The notes under the pieces: generated by a model
Databases searched by the model: none
Told to the model about the DNA's origin: nothing
What the model saw: the letters and a program-made list of their open reading frames with translations, nothing else
Translations under genes and position numbers: made by a program
Shown: in pieces, positions 58,466 to 64,000 of the stretch
How positions within the stretch are numbered: the stretch's first letter is position 1
Layout of the letters: each line of letters begins with the position of its first letter
Source of the DNA: Ziziphus jujuba
Lineage: Eukaryota > Streptophyta > Magnoliopsida > Rosales > Rhamnaceae
Length of the DNA stretch: 64,000 nucleotides
Direction of reading: 5' to 3'
Assembly (NCBI RefSeq): GCF_031755915.1
Contig: NC_083389.1
Location: forward strand, 28,465,501 to 28,529,500

Positions 58466-60454
58466 TAATAGGACGACCCCAAGGACCGTTTTAGGTATCA
58501 AAAGATAGCCTAGCCTAGGAAAACCTTACTGAACATATATTGAGAGTTCATTGGGACCTCCATTTAAATTGGGTATAACTCAATAGCATAAAATAGAGAA
58601 ATAATCATTTTTAATAGGAATTTTAGATCATAGTCATATCTATCAAATGTTTCAACTTAAGAGAAAGAAAAAAGAAACAGAAATAAGCATATATATTAGG
58701 TCAATTTACTAGAGCATACTAAATGAAAGTAAATGAGCACAAAGATAAATAAAATGAAATCTATAATAGCCTCATAAGAAAGCAGAAAATAAGCAATTCA
58801 TTAGTAGTGGAAATGTATCAAATGTGAAGATGAGATAATGACGAGATATACAAAGGTCATGGTGATGGAACGGTGCCCATATATAGTATGCACCAATTGT
58901 CAACTAAGGCATAGGGGAAACAATTTAAAAAATACAAAATTATGAGATGAGCTTAGTGAGTGAACCTTTATGCTATGAAGAAAATAAATATTATTCATAA
59001 AAATCATTTCTCTCAAGATCTCATTCTTTGAAAGGTCTCCTATCTTGACAAATAGTTTTGACAAAACCCTTAATTATCCTTAACATAACAATTTCATAAA
59101 TTGTAGGATAAAGAAATTAAAACCATATAATATCCTCATTCTTGTAATAAAATAATATTTTTATGAGTTATAAATTATAACTACCAATAATAAAAAATAT
59201 AAAGAATCATATATTGTAACTATAAAGTAACAACAATAACCTTGGGTAAACCATAACCTGTCATCCAACCACACTAGCATTCTACTGCATCGTCGGCTAC
59301 CAGGATAGGGGAAACTATACATGCAACCCTCCGTGTTCCAAAGGGGTCGCAGACAAAGACCTCCCATCCAACCTCAAGAATCACATGATCAAGTAGGGAA
59401 TAATCAAGTAAGCATGCATGACTATAGTCCAACAAATCCATATCCATGGTATAGTATGGTATACTATAATCTATAAGCTAGTATATTTGTATAACTATTT
59501 CAATAATACCACATTAACGAATTAAAGTGTTCCCACATATACCAACATAAACATATATATACATGCATGTATAGCCATAAACCAAAATTTATTTAACTCA
59601 AACCATTCCATTTTATATACTATAATATGATAAATTAAATATATTGTAATATAATAAATTAATTTATATATCACATATAATCAAATACATAAGTTTCAAA
59701 ATCATTTTATAATATAAAATTCACTCATATATTACAGCTCAAATTAGCTTATTCACCGGATTGCCCCTAATATTGTCTCGATGCCTAAAATAATAATAAA
59801 ATATTTTTTAAGCTTCAAAAATTAAAGCATAAACGTTGAATGCATACCAATGTCCCAAAATAAATTTAATAGCTCTAAAATTTCTAAAATTATAAACTAA
59901 ACAGTCCAATTATATTGTGAGTCCTAAATACCTTACATCCAAAAATGAAAATTTTCACTCGGAGGCCAATTTATTGAAATTAAATATTCTATTCGGTCCC
60001 ATTAACACCTAATTTCACTAATCAAACTTCAATTTTGTCCACTTCGTCCAGTTATATCTAAACAAGGTCCAAATTTATCCGGTATTAAATTAATTGATCC
60101 AAAACTGGAAAAATTAACAAACTACATCCAAAGCTTACAAACTTTATATCAATGAAAAGCTTGTCGAATGAGTAACAAGACTTTATGCTTACCTTGGTCC
60201 AAAAACATCGTTGGTGGCCCAAAAACATATTGGAATATTTGGATAAAGTTGATGATGATAGGTCTCTCAAACTATGGAGTATCTCAATAAATGGAGGTCA
60301 GATTCAGGCTTAAAGGGTTCAAAAATGGTGGGAAAGAGGTATAGGTTAACCTAAAATGACTAAAAAATGTAAAAATCTCCAGTGACATATCAGATTGCCA
60401 CTGTCTTTGTTAGCCTAATTCGAGCAAGTCTAATAGCAATCTAGCTGGAGATTG
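58466..60454 (-). mobile_element. 3' LTR (truncated) of chromovirus G
   Basis: The segment begins CTAATAGGACGACCCC and resembles 40,313-41,510 and, more weakly, the LTR at 11.8-14.6 kb (both contain GCTTAGTGAGTG- or TCTCAGTGAGTG-type sequence and a CCGGA-rich end with repeated TTGGTCCAAA). The inner end, including the expected TGTAACACCCC start and the polypurine tract, is missing: at about 60,455 an LTR of the RT-less Ty3 family takes over. Confidence 0.6.
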
Positions 60455-61440
60455 GAACAGGATGTCCTATTGATAAGTCAAACTAAAACACTCGATTTCT
60501 ATTTGATGTTTTAGGTATTCAAAGAGAACAAAGAGATTTCTTTCTCGCAAGTAAATTTCTGAATGAATAATGTACTGAATATTATTGAGAAAAATAAGCC
60601 TTTAAATAGGCTTGACTTACACAACAAAAATCCTAAAACAACTATGGTAAATTCGGCCAACATAGAATAGGATTAGGAAAGTGTCGAATTTACAAGTCCT
60701 TTCCTAAACTAATTTAGATTAATTAATTCCTTAATTTTGAAATAGGAATTAATTAATATACAATCAAAACAATAAAATATCAGCCTTCTTAAATTAATTT
60801 GTGCAGCAAACAATGAAATAAAAATCCAAATAAAAGACTGTTTCTTAAATCAGAAAGTCAAATTTCAAATTTGGAAAGTAGTTGACTATCTTTCCAAACA
60901 AGCTGTCTTTGTCCAAACACCAGCTAATTTAGACTCCAAATCAGCTCCAACATCCCACATAGGGTGCCAAATAGAATTAGAATTGGTTCCCATGTGTTGC
61001 CCTTGATTGGAATAATCAAAGCTTGCTATAAATGCAAGTAAAGTCCTTCCCAGCATCAAAATTTGGCCATGTTGACCTCTATGTACAAATGTGCTGTATG
61101 ATCAACCTTGCTTCTACCTTGACATGATTTCATGGTCTCTTGAGATGCTCAATCACATTCATAAGCCAAAAAGATCCATCCCTTGCTGCCCGGAATCCAT
61201 AGATGCACCTGAACAATTCTCCAGGGCCATTTCTGCCTTCATAACTTAAATGCACAATACGAGCTTCGAATCTTCGGGTATTATCATTTGTTGATGAGAT
61301 TTAATAAACCTTGTATGAAGCTAACCAGATTATTCTTAAATCTCTTAGCTTGTGCCCTAGTGATTTGTCCCATCTTCACTTGCACATGATCAGCACCCCA
61401 GCGTGTAGTCGGTTGTATAGATACAGGTGGGTTCTCATCA
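60455..61440 (-). mobile_element. Truncated LTR of the RT-less Ty3 family in chromovirus G
   Basis: On the minus strand it begins TGATGAGAACCCACC at 61,440, the same LTR start as in element F, and continues with the coding tail (GQITRAQAKRFKN-like at about 61,380-61,330) and the rest of the LTR down to TGACTTATCAATAGGACATC (60,479-60,460). The final 150 bases or so, compared with 6051-6200, are missing. No internal region follows, so it is a solo or truncated LTR. It separates the integrase of chromovirus G from its LTR. Confidence 0.7.
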
Positions 61441-61925
61441 TGCTCGATTCTCACGATATAGAATCTACACTAGTTGGTCTACATAGCTTAAGTTTTCCCA
61501 TAACTCAATGTCTGGTGCCTCTAACATATGCGATGGGTTGGTGATGTACTTATGCAACATGGAAAAATGGAACACATTGTACACTCATGATAACTCGTTC
61601 GATAATGCCAATTGTTACACACTAAGCCTACTGTTTCAATTATTGTGTAGGGACCTATGTATCAAAGACTTAGTTTTCATCATTTGCCATACTATACAGC
61701 TCCTTTCCATGGAGATAGTTTTACAAATACCAACTCACCGACTTTGAATTCAAGATCCTTCTTTCTCACATTCATATAATTTTTTGTCAATCCTATGCTA
61801 CTTTTAGTTTGTTTCGAATGATTATCTTCTTGTCCATGGCAATCCGCAAGTAATCAGATCTAACTAGTCTTCATATTTAATAAACTTTGCTTCACCCACC
61901 ATCCACTTTGCTTTTAATCATCCTC
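61441..61925 (-). pseudogene. Integrase C-terminal region, chromovirus G
   Basis: This stretch parallels 14,870-15,220 of chromovirus C in sequence order: the region coding for VFHVSMLHKYI-like sequence (about 61,570-61,535), a VGELVFVKLSPWK-like stretch (about 61,750-61,700) and the preceding helical part. It is heavily frameshifted. The chromodomain expected at the end was not recognised. It probably was lost with the replacement at 61,440. Confidence 0.6.
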
Positions 61926-63120
61926 AACTTGGGGTCTTACACTTGGACTTATAGAACTTGATCAACTAGTAGTAGCTGCATTTGAAAACTTGCTAGGAGT
62001 ACCTTAGAAGGATGCATTGACATTTCAATTCCCATCTTCTTTAATTCAACCATTAGAGGAAGTTGAATAGATTGTACAAAGACTAAATATTCGGTAGCCT
62101 TCTTACTTAAAGCATTAGATACTACACTAGCCTCTCCTAGGTGATAATCAATTACGCAGTTGTAATATTTTAATACCTCCTCCACTTTCTTTGCCACGTG
62201 TTCAAATTCTTCTATGTGAAAGTATGCTTGAAGCTTTTGTGGTCAGTGTTTACATGAAATATAGCTTCATATAGGTAATGTTCCCAAGTCTTCAAAGTGA
62301 AAACTACCGCAACAATCACTAAATCATGAGTAGGGTAATTAAACTCATGCATCTTCACTTTCCTGGATATATAAGCAACTACCCTCTAGTTCTGCATTAA
62401 AACATAGCCCTTGGTGGGACACTTTACTATAGACTTTGAAACCCTCATTTCCTTTTAGTAGGTTAACGAAAGGAGCCGATGTTAACCCCTTCTTTGATTC
62501 TTGGAAGCTCTTTCACACTTATTAGTCCATTCAAACTTAATTCTATTTTGAGTTAGATAGTGGAGTGGTCCCACTATCTTTTGAGAATCCTTCTACAAAG
62601 CGGTAGTAGTATCTCACTTAGGATGTTCCTAGTTTAACATGGCCCTTACCTTTTCAAGTTCCATATAAATACCATATGCTGACACTATGTATCAAAGGAA
62701 TCTTACTTTATCTAACCACAATTCACTTTTATTGAACTTGGCACATAGTTGATGCTACCTTAAATTCTGTAGTACCCTTCTTAAATGTCTCACATGCTCT
62801 TCCCTACTTTTGAAGTAGACTAAGATGCCATCTATAAACAAGATGACAAATCAATCTAAGTATGAACAAAATCCATCAAGTCTATGAAAGACATTGGAGC
62901 ATTGGTAAGGCCAAATGATATCACTAGGAACTCGAAGTGCCCATATCATGTTTTAAAACTAGTCTTGGAAATATTAGATTCCCTAATTATCAACTGATGA
63001 TATCCATAACTCAAATCAATATTCGATAACATCTTTGCACATTGGAGTTAGTTAAATAAGTCATCAATCCACGGCAGTGGGTAACTATTTAAGATAGAGT
63101 TACACATTGGAGTTACTACA
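61926..63120 (-). pseudogene. Reverse transcriptase and RNase H, chromovirus G
   Basis: From 63,100 down on the minus strand: a YPLPWIDDLFNQL-like start, MLSNIDLSYGYHQLIIRES and FKTWYGHFEF (about 63,030-62,920), the catalytic region as VILFIDGILVYFKS near 62,850-62,810 (family YxDDILVYS-like; the second aspartate is changed to glycine), then the connection region to HELNYPTHDLE-like sequence (about 62,350-62,315) and RNase H with NTDHKSFKH and, at 62,197-61,949, EVLKYYNCVIDYHLGEASVV. Many stops are present. Order and content match a Ty3 chromovirus. Confidence 0.8.
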
Positions 63121-64000
63121 TCAGATGTAGCTAAAGCTACTTGCTATGTCATAGCAAACAATCAGCTTGGGCTTATTAATTAGGGTCTTTATCCTCTACC
63201 ACAACTAAGAACTGCAAAATATCATGCTAATTTGAATGAACCACCAGCAACTTGCCTTGCCCTTAACTCTGACCTTTATAACCGCTAGCATAATGTGTCT
63301 ATGGATTTGATCCCAGTACCCCGATCCTACCATGAAGATAGGAGCAATTTTTCTTCATATGGCCTGATTGTCCATATTAGAAAAATATGTCATCCCACTC
63401 GCATAGCCCACTATGCAGCTTGCCCTAAATCGTACAAGCTAGTCTAGAGCTCTTCTAAGATTAGGCCTTTGGTAAGAACTAGTATTGTTGCTCATGAAAT
63501 GTCGTGCTGGATACAAGAAATGATGAATCCTTCACATCGAGCTACCTCAAAGGCTTGGTCCAACATTGCCATATCCTACACTACAAGAGAAACCCAAGCT
63601 GTGACTCCTGTTAGGTGACCTAAGGTTGGGGACTCCAGAATGGGTACCTTTTTATGACATGCACCTTGGTTTGTGCATTAGAATCTGCCCTTCAACCTCA
63701 AGCATGACATCTCTCACATACTAATATGCTGGATGCATCGCCCTTGAAATATTGGATGCTACATTGTCATTCAACCATCTGCGAATCTTGTTTTCTTACT
63801 TTCCTTATTCAAAATCAGGTGAGTACAAAACTCGAACAACTCCTAAAACTTCCTTTCATACACAGAGCTTGTCATACTCCCTTAGTGCAACCTTTCAAAT
63901 TCTTTCCTCCTTGACTTATGGAAAGCAGGAAGGTAATACTCCTTGGTGAACACGTTTCTAAATTGCTTCCATGTATGATGTCTGCTTGTCTTTTTTGTTT
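63121..64000 (-). pseudogene. Gag of chromovirus G (continues beyond the window)
   Basis: At the window edge the minus strand codes for a WKQFRNVFTKEYYLPAF stretch and ERKFQELFEF (about 63,990-63,800), the Ty3 Gag core (the family has a W-x2-F-x3-F-x-KYFP-like motif). The part toward 63,340 contains a remnant of the zinc-knuckle area. Protease was not recognised between Gag and RT, which suggests an internal deletion near 63,120. The upstream Gag and 5' LTR lie past 64,000. Confidence 0.65.

Overview
The window is repeat-dense, AT-rich nuclear DNA of a flowering plant, most likely a dicot. The evidence is plant-type Ty1/copia and Ty3/gypsy retrotransposons (including chromoviruses), L1-type LINE remnants, CACTA (En/Spm) transposons with a plant-type tnp2 transposase, a Cassandra-like TRIM carrying 5S rRNA-derived sequence, and a degenerate pentatricopeptide-repeat (PPR) gene. 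No intact host gene was recognised. The only gene that looks intact is the CACTA transposase at 45.76-49.26 kb, once two introns are allowed for.

Layout. 0-7.2 kb: a minus-strand Ty3/gypsy element that lacks reverse transcriptase, RNase H and the integrase core, with about 1.1-kb LTRs and a nested 1.74-kb solo LTR in its gag. 7.2-8.7 kb: gag-protease and a short LTR of a second Ty3 family (minus). 8.76-9.7 kb: PPR pseudogene (+). 10.2-11.7 kb: an LTR-like segment and a LINE endonuclease fragment. 11.8-16.5 kb: 3' LTR, chromodomain, integrase and RNase H remnants of a chromovirus (minus). 17.25-21.74 kb: decayed Ty1/copia element (+). 22.98-35.5 kb: a second Ty1/copia element (minus), split by another RT-less Ty3 copy (23.5-28.0 kb, +) and by a 5.2-kb non-autonomous CACTA element (28.58-33.81 kb), which itself contains a hAT-type MITE (30.10-30.63 kb). 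35.5-38.85 kb: AT-rich, gene-free. 38.9-40.3 kb: an RNase H-domain fragment split by a Cassandra-like TRIM (39.50-40.19 kb). 40.3-43.7 kb: a chromovirus LTR piece and a LINE 3' half (minus). 43.745-about 58.46 kb: a decayed CACTA element into which an 11.8-kb CACTA element (44,374-56,170, 3-bp target duplication GAT) has inserted. 58.5-64 kb: a second minus-strand chromovirus (3' LTR, integrase, RT/RNase H, gag) interrupted by a truncated LTR of the RT-less family.

Three points stand out. (1) The inner CACTA element combines a transposase gene open over three exons (about 1,084 aa) with a 5.7-kb subterminal region made of at least 24 near-palindromes; part of this is a higher-order tandem array of about 525 bp, so one transposon end resembles a satellite. 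(2) Two copies of one Ty3 family share the same deletion of RT, RNase H and integrase core, keep gag and protease, and encode the C-terminal end of the polyprotein inside the LTR, downstream of the polypurine tract. This suggests a non-autonomous family that has multiplied in trans. (3) The insertions can be ordered in time from how they nest.
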